From Plecoglossus altivelis (Eukaryota; Chordata; Actinopteri; Osmeriformes; Plecoglossidae), in assembly GCA_036571765.1 (NCBI GenBank), contig BROE01000007.1, positions 6,295,453-6,359,452 on the forward strand: a stretch of DNA of 64,000 nucleotides, in the 5' to 3' direction. The notes beneath the pieces are model-generated. The model saw nothing but the letters and a program-made list of their open reading frames with translations, had not been told where the DNA came from and searched no databases. This document shows positions 11,387 to 23,990 of the stretch, one piece after another; the stretch's first letter is position 1; every line of letters begins with the position of its first letter. Made by a program: the position numbers and the translations under genes.

Positions 11387-12783
11387 ATGGAGGTCCGGCC
11401 AGATAGGTTTAAGATCGTTGCTGCTAGGACCCTCGGTAAAATAAACAAGTAAGTAAAACACATGACTGTTTTCATACTTTGTGAATGACTATGTTTGAAT
11501 GTGTGTTTTATATTCATAATGGGATGACATTCCGGCAGGAGCCATCTATTTTCTTCTTTTGTTCCATGTCTTTTTGCCTTGCTACATTTGCCTATGCATG
11601 CCATTCAAATTATTTAGAAAGTTAAATAGGATATTTGCAACTTTTGCGCAATAGCATTTGACACCCTGTCAACGAAAAGTAGTCTAACATTTCCAGACTC
11701 TTATTAAGACAAGATCAAGATGCCCATAAGGTTGGATTAGTAGCCGCGGTCAAATGACCCGGAGTAACATCTGTTTCAAAGTATGCTGCTCAGACCTACA
11801 CATTAGATGAATGAATGACAGCTGAGGTAAACTTCTCGGAACATGCTGCGGACAATCTTTGCGCATAGAGTCTAAATGACATATATAGGCCTGTCCGCAG
11901 CGCACACAAGACTGTTAAACAGGTTGTCTTCCATTTTTGTCCTTGAGTTGGGACGGGGTTTACTTTTCTTAATCGAAGGCATTCGTAGGACACGATGATG
12001 ACAGTGTGGAAATGTAAATGCATTACCTTGACATGGACTCTAATATCGTCACTTTCATTAATAACTTCAGACACTTTTTCCTGTCTCGTGCGTTTCAACT
12101 ACTGTGATATGCTTTAAACCTAAGATTTCACAAAAGCGCAGATTTTAATTCCAGATTAAGATTTGCCCTGAACTCACCTGTGCTGTGTCCCAAGATCAGT
12201 GGGATTGAGATGTAGCCTCAAGGCCCTGGTCTCACTGTGGCTCTGTGGTTGTGGCTGGCGCGTAAAGATGTTTTCATGTAGACCTGCATGGTCGTACATT
12301 GCAGTGGCAAACCGTAAAATATTCTGGGGCCTTGGATAGGTGATCGTATAAACAATTCGGGATTTATATAATTTATTAAAGGAACCATGTCTATGAATTA
12401 TGGATGAACGAATTTTGAAACAGCGTCAATAATAAAATCACGCCTAGACATTTGTTGACAGTTAAAGTCTTTTGACATTGCAGAGGTCTCGCGATTCGTC
12501 ACCGCGTAATTTGATGTGTTGACAGGTAGGCCACTCTGAAGCCTAAACTTTGTTAAACAGCAAGTGTGATCACTTTATATTAGTAAACACAACTATACGT
12601 TAGCTTTATACTAAACTTAAACAAAATTGAATAACATTATTGAAAATTGTACTGTAGAAACACTGATTGATATCGGTGCGCTAGGAGTTGCGCCTCTTGG
12701 GATTTGAAGGAGCGTCTAAACACGTAAATCCTCTCCCAAAATAGCTTTCTCCCTGTCCAAGCTGTCGTCCCACGTAAATCCCT

Positions 12784-12821
<38 letters not shown>

Positions 12822-15800
12822 CCCCCCCCCCAACTCTCTCTGTCTTTCCCTCACGCTCTGTAAGTAACCACGGATACCTATGCTGCAGGTTGCTCAGTCC
12901 TTAGGTCTACCACTCGTCATCAACCCCCACCGCACTTCCGGGGTATTTACTCTCTGGATTACACAACGACGTGATAGTGTCCGTGGTAACACTTTATTTC
13001 CACCACGCACGTGAGCTAAGGCGTCTCCTCCCTCCCTCTTGCTGCGCGTAAGACGTCGATCTCACGAGCTACAACAGTATCGTGTCTCACTCGGTTATTT
13101 TACAGCTGCAATAGTCTCATGAAAAGTTTTTTGGGAGCAAGGACATGGACGAATTAAAAATATTTTGGAACAGTCAATACTGATAAAATTTAACTTTGGT
13201 AAATGTTAAGTTGAATCAAGATTCACTCAAGAGTTGATAAGTAGTGAAGAGGTGTGTTGTGCCTCGTCACAGCCTAGTAATTAAAGAGGAACCTGAATCT
13301 TATTTTACCTCTCAAAAGGAAAACCCTTTTACCTGCATGCCCAGAGAAGCTTTAGTTGTCAATGTATTCATTCAATTTGTCTTCAACTAGCATAGTGCTG
13401 TCTGCCACACATGCACAAACATATATCATTACACACACATTCAAAATCGAATGATTATAATAATTCAATGGTCCTTATTCTTTATTCATTAGCAGATTTC
13501 TTTCCGCTTCTTGCTTTCACTTAGAATGGCTGAATATGTGCTCATCCTACTACATGTATTTGTTTTACTTTTACAACCTGGGTCTGAAGGTTGGAGCTAG
13601 GTCATTCCAGTGGAGCAGGACCATTTGAATTAAAACATCTTGAAAACGAGGCCCTGCCTGGCCTCCTGTCTGGCCTCCTCCCTGGCCTCCTCCCTGGCCT
13701 CCTCCCTGGCCTCCTGCCTGGCCTCCTTCCTCGCCTCCTGCCTGGCCTTCCAGCTGAGCGGAGAGCCTGATACATACAGGCTGTTGTTTTCCCTCCTCAT
13801 CTCATCTGTGATACCAACTTTTTGGTTGAACTCTGAACCGTGCCACTCAGCGGTCTTCATGCTCGTCCTTGACAAGTGAATTATAAGATTAATCTTGAGA
13901 GGAAGTCTGCGGCCAGGGCTGGGAGCCTGACGTGGGACTCAGAGTCTCGCTTGACTGGCTTCCAGTCTTTACACAAACATCCCTAGATTGCTGTCCATTT
14001 AGAGTCTCAAGTCCTTACTACAAATGCTATGGGTGTTTGTCTGAAAGCGTGGATGTGATTTGATCGTGCTTAGAGCGACAGAAAGACAGGTAAACGGCTA
14101 AGGATTAAGAAGGATGTACTTCAGGGTAGGGTCAGACCATAGGTCAGACCAAGGCAACCGGTAGTTGGCTGGATAGGAGTTTACAGTTGACAAAACGGAT
14201 ACCAAAAAAAATGAAAGTTAGCAGGTGGTTACTGAGGACAGACAGATTGACGTCAAAGAGAGTGAGCTATTATAGCCTGCTACATCGGGCTGAATCGTGA
14301 GAGGGTAGGAATCCTCTGCTGCCCAAAAGGGAGGATGTGTAAAGAAAAGCTAAGTGGTGTGAGACAAGTGTGAGATGCAAGAAGAATGGAAATAGAAAAG
14401 ACAGGGGTGAAGATAAGATGAAAGATGAGAGAGACAGGAAGAACAGAGAGGCCCCGAAAGACAAAAATAGTCGGGAGAGAGATATGAATTATTCAGCATC
14501 AGAGAAAGTCATTAATACTTGATCAATGTGAAGAAGAAAAAAAACGCTGGAGACTGGTCATGTGTTAACTGAATAATGCTATACTGTAAGCATGCCAAGC
14601 TATCCTGGGTTTGCTTGGCCACACGTGTGGGTGAATATAGTTTGCTGGTTGACAGTTATTGGTTGACCACGGTGCATAGTTGAAAGGACTCTGATTTTAT
14701 ACCAAACAATGAATCCGCTGGTTTAGTCTGTGTTGTGTCGGACTGCTCTATGACATCATGCCCCCCCCAGTGCTGCTTGGTAAGGTCACATGACCCGACT
14801 GTCAATTCCAGTTATAGAGGAGGATACTTGTGTATTGTTCTCCTTTTTTAACTTTTATTCAAATTAAATGCTTTTACAATTGAATGCAGTGTTCTGTTGA
14901 AAGAAGTGGATCTTCTTACTTTCGACCGTGCGCAGCCCTGCAAAGATGTGCTCGTATTGGAGTTCAGATGAGTGCCTTTTCAGCTCACCGTCTCCTATTC
15001 TCTCACAAACTTTTCCTCCTCATCAGCTGTTAATCTACCCACCTCTTCCTACACTGTTTCTCAAAAGCCTGCTGGGACTGCGTGAAAGGGTGAGAATTGG
15101 GAGAGGAGTGGGGAAGGGGGGATGGGGGGGTGAGGGTGGGGGGGTGTGCGGCTGCCTGCAGCGCAGTGATTATTGGTTGTTCCAAAACAGGGCATCAATT
15201 TGGCAATGTAACTGAAAGTCAAACCATCAACTCGATGATAATCTGGAAACATCCCATTTCAAATCCTTTCTCTGTTTTTTACGAGTATCTTAGAAAATCA
15301 GCTTTGCATTGCCCATAAAAAGTATCGTCTGCTCAAATATCCATGCGTGCACTGCGAACGTGGCTCATATAACTCCAATCGCACAGTACATGTCCATAGT
15401 TCGACTATACTCCAAATAAAGACATACACTTTTAAATAGTTGCGTCAACTGTATTATTCAAGTGTACTGGGATATGTCATCCCCATTGCCTCAGCCCCAG
15501 CTCAGCAGAAGTGCTGCTGGGTTTGTGAACTCAAGCTAGCCTTATGCTGGGCCGAGCTGATCTCATGCTTAATGGATGAGGTGCCAGCGGTGGATACATA
15601 TTTGATGTTTCCCAGACTGGAGGCTGCTTGGTGCCCGTCCTTAGCATGGCTGTTCATTGAGCCGGATGAAAGAGGAGAGGAGGGGAGAGGAGAAATTGTA
15701 TGAGTTGAGAGAGGAGGAGAGCTGAGGTAAGGAGGAGAACCAAAAAGAGGAGAGGAAACGAGAAAAAACTAGAGAAGAAGAGGAACGTGGAGTGCAGGGC

Positions 15801-18800
15801 AGAGGATGGCTGAGGCAGACAGGTAATAGAGAAGCAGTCTGAGAATCTGCCAAGAGGAGACATGTAGCTGTAATCATGGTGTGGCTGAGGCCTACCGTAG
15901 TGCCCCCTGCCTGCCAAGTCTGTCAGGCAAGTCGTGTCAGCAGAAACACAACCACCTCCAACATGTCAAGGTTATTCAGACAGGTCCCGGACGCAGCGGA
16001 CATTGTTTTGGGAGTTTGACTGGAGAAGCATTTCTAGGTTCACAGTTGCCTAATTGTTCCACAGGGGAATATTGTGCAGTGGTATCTATTTGCTGATGTA
16101 TCAGACAATGGAGAGAAAGACATTTATCACTGACATTCTGTTGGAGATTGTATACTCGCAGCATAAAACGAAGCCTCTCTGTTTTACTTACTAAGTAGAT
16201 TTATTCACACTTTATGCTTTATTAAGTCAACAATTTACCTCCGGTTTTCACAACGTACGGCACAAGCTGGCAACACTTGACAGGTGTTCAATACGAAAAC
16301 AAACAGATGCAGAAACGTGCCAAAAATCTCGACAACCCGACAACCCAGGGACCCTCGTCATCCAACTCCTTCTGGCAGCGCCGCGAGCTAAATAAATAAT
16401 GACTTGCGACCCTGCCCCAATCATCCACCCCCGTCCTCCCCCGTCCTCCCCACCCCATCCCCTCAGGGTCCTAGAGAAGCGTCAGGAGAATGGCGAGACC
16501 ATCGAGCTGTCGGCCGAGGGCCGGCCGGAGCTGGTGGAGGAGAAGGAGCTCCCCATCGTGGACTGCACCTGCTTCGGCCTGCCCCGCCGCTACATCATCG
16601 CCATCCTCTCCGGCCTGGGGTTCTGCATCTCCTTCGGCATCCGCTGCAACCTGGGCGTGGCCATCGTCAGCATGGTCAACAACCACACCGTCTACCGGGA
16701 CAACAAGGCAGTGCTAGTGGTGAGGGATGCCCCAAACACAGAAGGGGGAGACGGTGTTTGAGGATGGAGAAGGAGTTTTCGCAGGGGGGTGGGTGGCCTG
16801 GGGTCAGCGTGGACAGGTGAGGGGGGTGGGTGGACTTCAGCATGGACAGGTGAGGGAGGTGGTGAAAGGGTTCAAGTGATGTTTGTAGTCGATGAGTGAC
16901 TGATCAGTCTGATTAATTAGGTTACCAGAGAGGCTTACAGATTCTCTCCCTCTCTCTCTGTTCTGCTGCAAACAGAAAGCTCAGTTTGACTGGGATCCAG
17001 AAACGGTGGGGATGATCCATGGATCGTTCTTTTGGGGGTACATAGTAACCCAGATCCCTGGAGGGTTCATCTGTCAGAAGTTTGCAGCAAACAGGTCAGT
17101 TTCCAGTTAAGGTTTGCGAAACCTGTTTGGTTTAGACAGCAAGTCTTAATCCCAGTACTTTTCACTTCCTTAAATGTTTCCATTCTACCCCACTCTCTTC
17201 CCCTCTGTCTCCTCCCCTCTCTCTCTCTCTCTTTCTCTCTGTCCATACAGAGTGTTTGGCTTTGCCATCGTGGCCACATCAACTCTGAATATGCTGATCC
17301 CCTCTGCGGCACGGGTTCACTTTGGCTGTGTTATCCTTGTCAGGATATGTCAAGGACTCGTGGAGGTGCTTGGCAACCCTTCCCTTGAACCCCATCCCCC
17401 TGCCTCCTCACCAGCCTGCATCTCTCCCTTCCTCTCCTTGTTCACACTTGTAGTTTGCTGACATCTGGTTGTGTACTCCCTCCAGAGTTGACACTATGCC
17501 AACCCGTTCTGCTGAATTTCATGCACACTGGATGACCCCATAGTTTATCCACCCTTCAAGTACTGTTGAATCCACCTCAGCCGCCTGTTTTACACCCCTT
17601 CCTGGTGTTCCTGCATCTCTCCTGTAGGGGGTTTCCTACCCAGCCTGCCATGGAATCTGGGCCAAATGGGCTCCTCCGCTCGAGAGAAGTCGATTGGCAA
17701 CGACGGCCTTTTGTGGTGAGGTCCTTGAAACCTTCCTGCCTCCTCTTGGTCTCTGTAGCCACGAGCAAACCAAGTCATCCTGTATATATTTTTCAGTTTA
17801 GTACATTCTGTGGTAACCGACTACCTTGTCTAATCTTATTTACACAGCTAATGATAATAACGTAATGGGAGGTCAAGAGTACTTATCATACTAATAGCAG
17901 GGGGTGGTGGGGGAACTGCTCTCAAGGTCTTGACCCTGTACCGGTTGTGTATTTATGGGGGAGGGATTAAGTCGTTTTCCACCTCCATGTGGAAGGTATT
18001 CAGTTCCTCCATAGCTCTACAGAGATGCTAGTCACAGAGCACCAGCTCCTCTACAGAACCCTGAACTCTTCCCGTCTGTGTCCTAGGCTCCTATGCTGGG
18101 GCAGTGATAGCCATGCCTCTGGCGGGCGTGCTGGTCCAGTACTCGGGGTGGTCCTCAGTCTTCTATGTGTATGGTAAGGATGGCTGGATCTGTATGGTGC
18201 CTACGGATGCAATTACTGCTGAAGTTTACACTCTGCGGCGTGTCTGCCATTTTACTCCTGACTATGTGTTGTGAAAACGTAAGGTGGAGTTGCATGTGCG
18301 GATGAGTGATGCTGAAAAGCAGGACGGTCAAATACTGAAATAGAGCGCTCGTTGAGAACCTGTCATGTAAAGTCTGCGATAACAAGAAAGAAATACGTGT
18401 GTGTCCCTCTCCAGGTACCTTTGGGATCCTCTGGTATTGCTTCTGGATCCTGGTGTCATACCAGAGTCCCGCGGCGCACCCTACCATCACAGAGGAAGAG
18501 AGGACATATATCGAACAGGCCATTGGGGAGTCGGCTAACAACTCCACCCCTGTGACGGTTAGTAAATCCTCTCTTCAAACCGCCATCTCCCTTCTCTCTT
18601 GCTTGCTGTCTTTCAATACATGTGAGGCATCTTGTGGCTTAGGCTAGCTTTTATTTGAAGTCCTTTGTCCTTTTTGTGCCTCAGGACTGCAATGTAGTTT
18701 CCATAACTCTATCTTTTTTGGGGACATTTCTCAGAAATTCAACACACCTTGGAGAGCCTTCTTCACCTCCATGCCAGTGTACGCCATCATCGTGGCTAAC

Positions 18801-21714
18801 TTCTGCAGGAGCTGGACCTTCTACCTGCTCCTCATCAGCCAGCCTGCATACTTTGAGGAGGTCTTTGGATTTGAGATCAGCAAGGTAAGGAAAATCGAGA
18901 AATTGCTAATGAATACATGCATGGTTATTTTATGAGTGTAGAAATGGTATATCTTATGGAGATATAATTATACCACAGCTTGTGCCTTATTAAACGTAAA
19001 TCTATCTTTTCCTACGATCTGATATATTCTCCATTTGAATCATCTACTTCTCTGCTCCTCCACCTACTTCTACTCCCTGTATTGACCTTCCCCTCCTACC
19101 CTCTATCTCCCTCTCCTCTCCTCCCCTCCCCTCCCCCCAGGTGGGCCTGGTGTCCGCCCTCCCCCATCTCGTTATGACCATCATCGTGCCCATCGGTGGC
19201 CAGCTGGCCGACTACCTGCGCAGTAACCAAATCATGTCCACCACCAACGTCCGCAAGATGATGAACTGTGGAGGTGAGAAAGGAGGAGAAGTGGAGGAGA
19301 AGGGGATGTGTTGTGGAATGAGGAGAGGTGGAAGATAAAGAGATGTGGTGAGGAAGGAGGAGAGGTGGAGGAGAAGGGGATGTGGTGAGAAAGAAGGAGA
19401 GGAGGAAGAGAAACAGAGAAGAATAAGGTTAGGAGCAGGAACAGTGGGAGGCAGTCTTGAATTTGTTTTTCTTTGTTGAGAGCTTTTTATATATTGCGGT
19501 CCAAACAGGCGATTTTGGGGGGCATTAAGTGCTAGTTCAGTACCAGGTCTCTATTGGTATTCATAGATTCTTAGTCTAAGTGTACAATCTGACAGTCTGC
19601 TGGGAAGGTTCTCAGCCAGATCGTGAGGTACTTTTCAATTCATTGTGTGAGAGAGAAATCCCTGCAGCATCTGATGACTCATCAAGTAGACTATTTCTGA
19701 CCTGCGCAGAAATCGATAGAAGAGTGAGAGGAATCAGAAACGTGGATGCAGACTGTATCGCTGAAGGAAGTTGCTTGTAGCATGTGGAGCCAACTTTAGG
19801 TCCAACTGCTGATACACACTGAGATGAAGGAAGAAAGTTTCAGTTGGGTTTTTGTTTGGTTTGACGACTGTCTTCCTGTGCTCCCTGGTGGTGGTGGTGG
19901 TGGTGGTGGTGGTGGTGGCAGGCTTCGGGATGGAGGCGACCCTGCTGCTCGTGGTGGGCTTCTCCCACACCAAGGTGGTGGCCATCACCTTCCTCGTACT
20001 GGCTGTCGGCTTCAGCGGGTTCGCCATCTCAGGTGAGACGTACCGAGGTTCTACCCTGTTCTCTTCTCAAGACGCACCCATCCCAGGTGGAACTCTCTGG
20101 TCACAGATCAAAAGAGCTCCCTGCACCAGCAGCTCTGCTAAACCCAGGATTATCCTCCTCAGCACTGAGGCTGTGGGTTCCCTGGTGCCCCAATAAACAA
20201 CTCCCCAACCACCACCACCACCATCCTCCATCCTTTCCAATCCTAATTAGAGAGATTCACTCAGCTCTTTGTCTATGGGGTTTCATTTCCACTGAACAAA
20301 TCTAGTGAAACACGTCTTTATTGTTGGAGCAGTAAGTCTTTTTGAATGCCGATCTGACTGCAGCATGTCTACTCTGCCTTTGTTGTAGGTTTCAACGTGA
20401 ACCATCTGGACATCGCTCCTCGATATGCCAGCATCCTCATGGGAATCTCCAACGGTGTGGGGACGCTATCTGGAATGGTGTGCCCCCTTATTGTCGGGGC
20501 CATGACCAAGCATAAGGTACACACTGCCTCTTGTTGTGGCCAGCTCCTTGATCCTGGAGTGTTGCAGACCGAAGCACGACATTGAGCAGAGCTTAGACTC
20601 GCAGAAACACTGTCTGTTCCTTCCACGAAACACATGGTTCACCTCCCAAACACTTAGCTTCCAAAGCATGCTCGTGTTTACCTAGCCAGTGCAAGTTAGT
20701 GCATTTTATCATGTATAATTGATGGAATATTTGCCCTGTCATAACACAGCAGCCACCTAGTCTGAGAACTAAATCTGAAAAAGGGCCATTTGAATGCTAT
20801 CTACTCTGCTTTTTGTCAGGGATTAGCGTTCATGAACACTTACATGATTCATCCCGGACACCGAATCTCCTTGATGACCTCATTCTTTTCAAACTGTGCT
20901 GGATCTTTCACTCCGCCATTCTTTTTCCTTTTTGACCCATTCCTTTCACGCTTACCTTTGGCCCTCCCTCTAATGATCACACTTTCTCTCCTCTCCTCTC
21001 TTTTTTCCTTTCCGTCTCTCCCTCTCTCTCGCCCTAGACGCGGGAAGAGTGGCAGTATGTCTTTCTCATTGCTTCACTCGTTCATTATGGAGGTGTTATA
21101 TTCTATGGTGTGTATCCCTTCATAACGTTCATTGTATCCCTCCCTCTTGCAGTGCTAAGGCCTTACAATGACAATGGCCATGTTTATGAAAGTATTTATC
21201 ATGTTTATGATGCAGTTTATCAGATGGCTACTTTCCTAATTCCTTATTCCAGTATTTAGTAGCAAACTTCCAGACTGACCATGAAATGCTATAGTAGAGG
21301 TTGAGGTTAAGGTTTACTAGCAAGAAACATCCATATCCTGGGTTATATTTTCTATATTGATATCAGTATCAATATAGAAAATATAATTGTATGTATATCC
21401 TTTGCATGATGATGTGCCTGCCTCCAGGACTCTTTGCCTCTGGGGAGAAGCAATCCTGGGCTGAGCCGGAGAACCTCAGCGATGAGAAGTGTGGTATTCT
21501 GGGTGAGGATGAGCTAGCGGACGAGACGGAGGAGTTGTATCGCACCAGCGGAGGAGGAGGAGGGTACGGGGCTACAGATCCAAACGGAGGAGGCGGAGGA
21601 GGAGGAGGAGGAGGAGGCTGGGTGTCGGACTGGGACAAGACAGAGGAGTATGTGCAACCCACCGGAACCAATAGCTACCTGTACGGAGGAGAGGAGGACA
21701 GGGATCTTTCGTAG
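11387..21714 (+). CDS. slc17a7: Vesicular glutamate transporter 1 (VGLUT1), complete, 13 exons, 581 aa
   Basis: Loads glutamate into synaptic vesicles (SLC17 family, major facilitator fold, 12 TM). Exons: 11387-11448, 16467-16719, 16976-17094, 17251-17365, 17628-17715, 18087-18173, 18415-18557, 18735-18884, 19141-19273, 19922-20032, 20389-20516, 21038-21107, 21428-21714; every phase closes. Diagnostic VGLUT blocks: VDCTCFGLPRRYIIAI, FGIRCNLGVAIVSMVNN, WDPETVGMIHGSFFWGYIVT, PSAARVHFGCVILVRI, RSWTFYLLLISQPAYFEEVF, GFNVNHLDIAPRYASILMG and MTKHKTREEWQYVF. These are near-identical to mammalian VGLUT1-3. I prefer slc17a7 over slc17a6/8 because of the syntenic partners (slc6a16, shank1) and the tail motif YGAT. 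The N-terminus begins MEVRPDRFKIVAARTLGK. The odd part is the tail, residues 487-581. It has Gly runs of 5 (528-532) and 11 (540-550) in place of the mammalian proline-rich endophilin-binding segments, and an acidic C-end EEDRDLS. Confidence 0.96.
11449..16466 (+). other. Large first intron of slc17a7
   Basis: Five kilobases without a recognisable exon. It contains a (CT)n run at about 12787-12819 followed by a C-run, a 12-nt minisatellite (separate entry), short poly-C and poly-G runs (14760, 15117-15145) and GA-rich stretches (15660-15790). First introns of neuronal genes often hold enhancers, but nothing here is specific enough to call. Confidence 0.6.
13652..13750. repeat. 12-nt minisatellite (CTGGCCTCCTCC) in slc17a7 intron 1
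   Basis: About eight imperfect copies of CTGGCCTCCTCC or CTGGCCTCCTGC stand in tandem. Because the period is divisible by three, both strands read as open but repetitive frames. I treat those frames as artefacts. Confidence 0.85.
21343..21386. repeat. Perfect inverted repeat, 20-bp arms, 4-nt loop
   Basis: The left arm 21343-21362 (TTATATTTTCTATATTGATA) and right arm 21367-21386 are exact reverse complements, separated by TCAG. The structure lies in the last intron of slc17a7 and ends 41 nt before the exon-13 acceptor, in the zone where a branch point is expected. Confidence 0.95.
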
Positions 21715-21973
21715 GGCAGCCTGGTGCTTAGTGCAGCTGGATGGGGACTGTATTGGGAGGAGGGAAGCAGAGACAGATAGACATGTTAAGGGAAGTGGTT
21801 TCAACAGGAGAGTGTGAGGAAGAGGAAAGGTTGATGGATGGATGGATGGATGGATGGATGGGGCGTGTGGGAGAAAGCCTGGTCAGCGAGTCTGATCAAC
21901 GAGTCATATCTGTAATATGACAGATGTGACCATTGTATGGACATGGATAGAGTCTGAGCTGTAGAGGAAAGAG

Positions 21974-21978
<5 letters not shown>

Positions 21979-22022
<44 letters not shown>
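21979..22022. repeat. (GT)n microsatellite
   Basis: Uninterrupted TG/GT dinucleotides of about 22 repeats, within the slc17a7 3' UTR. Confidence 0.95.
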
Positions 22023-22025
<3 letters not shown>

Positions 22026-23174
22026 TGTTGCATGCATGTCCGTGTGTCTGTGTGTGGGTGTTTGCATGTCAGCATTTGTATCCCTGGTGTGACAGACAGA
22101 CTCATTAGGAGTACTTTAGGGCTCCAAAGCCTATTTGGTGACACCGGTGCAACTTCTCGACTTGAGCAGGAGTTGGTTTTAGGCCTAGTTTGGTTGCTTT
22201 CTTTAAGAGTGTGCTTATTATACAGAATGTACTGTCCAGCAGTTAAATGATTGTATCATTTCTCATTCTTATTTAACAGTACAGTTATTATTTAGACTTG
22301 TTTTTACTGTGATGTTTTTAAAACTACTTGTGGATGTGCAACCTATTGGCCATGTTTGGCACGTCAGACCTCGTGGTGGAAATCAGAGCGAGTGAATTTG
22401 CAAATTGAATCAACATAATGTTCACACTGTTAAGACAAAGCTCCTTACTTGTGCCAATACATTAAAGTATTAAGTTCGGTAGTATTGGTTACAGAGAGAT
22501 TCAGCCACTCTGAAGTTACTCATGCATAGGCATATGATAATAAATAATGTACTCTTTAAGCTATGACAGTATGGTCTCACAACCCTGTTATAGTACGCAA
22601 GTTTTTCGTTGGGCTTCTCACTGTCAAGCAATAGTATTAGGATTCCAAACTGTCTGCCTGGGTAACATGTAGGACTTGAAGGCCTTGCAAAAGAACACAA
22701 GGGCAACAGTTGTACAGGACAGTGGGAGACCAGCTAGATGTACAGCAGAGAAAGTAACACCAAATACCAAAGACAGTCACCACTATCACCAACGTCACCG
22801 TCCAAGTGCTGCATCCACAACTACTGTGAAGTGGACTTTGGTTGAAGACAAGCATGTTTTACCGCCTTCTGGTACTGGACATTGTGTTTCCCTGACATGA
22901 CCCCAAAACTTTACGTAACATTTGACAGACTGGAGGGGATTACAGAGGAGGTGTTCACAGGTTTTTGGAAGAAACCAAACAGATCATAGTTCACTGTCTC
23001 CTCTTCCATGCACCAGATGTGCAGCGCAGACTAGCCACGCAGTGTTTTGGAGAGCTAGGTCACAGAGGCTTGGTGATGTCTGCATATTGTCATCGTTATT
23101 ATTGCCAGTCACGTTTGATGTAATTCGTTGCCAGTCTCTGTCCCTTTGGACGGAGGCAATTGCCACCAAGCAGC

Positions 23175-23177
<3 letters not shown>

Positions 23178-23220
<43 letters not shown>
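23178..23220. repeat. (AC)n microsatellite
   Basis: Uninterrupted CA/AC dinucleotides, about 21 repeats, complementary in kind to the (GT)n 1.2 kb upstream in the same UTR. In one transcript the two could pair. Confidence 0.95.
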
Positions 23221-23221
<1 letters not shown>

Positions 23222-23990
23222 AGCCTGCGCACACTGTCCCAGTGACTTAGGAATAACATTGAGGCGAGATGGAGGCGTCCACATCACACCACAAGAACAT
23301 GTTGACAGAATTTGGACATGTTGGAACACCAGGTAGATGAAACAGTGCATGAAGCAATATCACACCGTAGGCAATGTTTATCACAATGGTGGTTCATCAT
23401 GACACCCCAGCCTCCACAGGGGCGAGAGTGATCTCTCTTCCCCAACATCCTTTTTTCAAATATTAACTAGCGAAGTACTGAAGTGATGTCAGGCAGGAGA
23501 CATCTGGTGATGATCAGTATATTTTGGTTTTCGCTCACTCTTAGTCCAAAAAAAGAAGCAATACAAGATGAATCATTTGTGGGACTGAATTTAGGGGGGG
23601 GGGGGTTACATTGTAAATATATCTGAACTTTACTGGAATCGTGTGTGTTTAGTTGATGTCAGAGTTGAATGTTGAATCTCTCTGGTCTTTGGTGGGACTA
23701 CTGTCTTGCAGGAGAGTGTGGGTGGTTCAATTGGAGATCCAGTAAACTATTTAAGGGGTCTCTTTCACACTAGAGAAAATATGAAATATGAACTGTTAGG
23801 GTTTTTACTGTTGTTGTTGCTGTGGTTGTTGTGTTATTTCTGTTGGTTTCTTTTCCAGACTGGTCAGCCAGTTGCTTTTTCTTTTATTATTCGACTGTTT
23901 TGTTCTCGATTGTAAAATGTAAAATTGTATATGTAAAAACATGTACATGTCGAAAAAATATTGTATAATAAAACGTAGAGGTGATTATTA

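Larger units (their letters stand above)
21715..23990 (+). other. slc17a7: 3' untranslated region of slc17a7
   Basis: No further coding is seen. The stretch holds a (GGAT)n run (21833-21860), a (GT)n of about 22 repeats (21979-22022), an (AC)n of about 21 repeats (23178-23220) and a G-run (23597-23607). Candidate AATAAA signals lie at about 22541 and 23967 (TATAATAAAACG). The second, followed by a T-rich region, is my preferred end, which makes a UTR of about 2.2 kb. Confidence 0.5.

Noticed and set aside
21343..21386. Hairpin considered as a microRNA precursor
   Set aside because: Arms are only 20 bp with a 4-nt loop and almost pure A/T. Typical precursors have longer imperfect stems.
21391..21427. 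In-frame Met at 21391 upstream of the last slc17a7 exon
   Set aside because: It is intronic sequence read through the acceptor; exon 13 clearly begins at 21428 and continues the phase of exon 12.
22640..23420. Segment downstream of slc17a7 considered as a transposon remnant
   Set aside because: Balanced composition but no terminal repeats, no transposase or reverse-transcriptase motifs, and frames are short; kept as 3' UTR.
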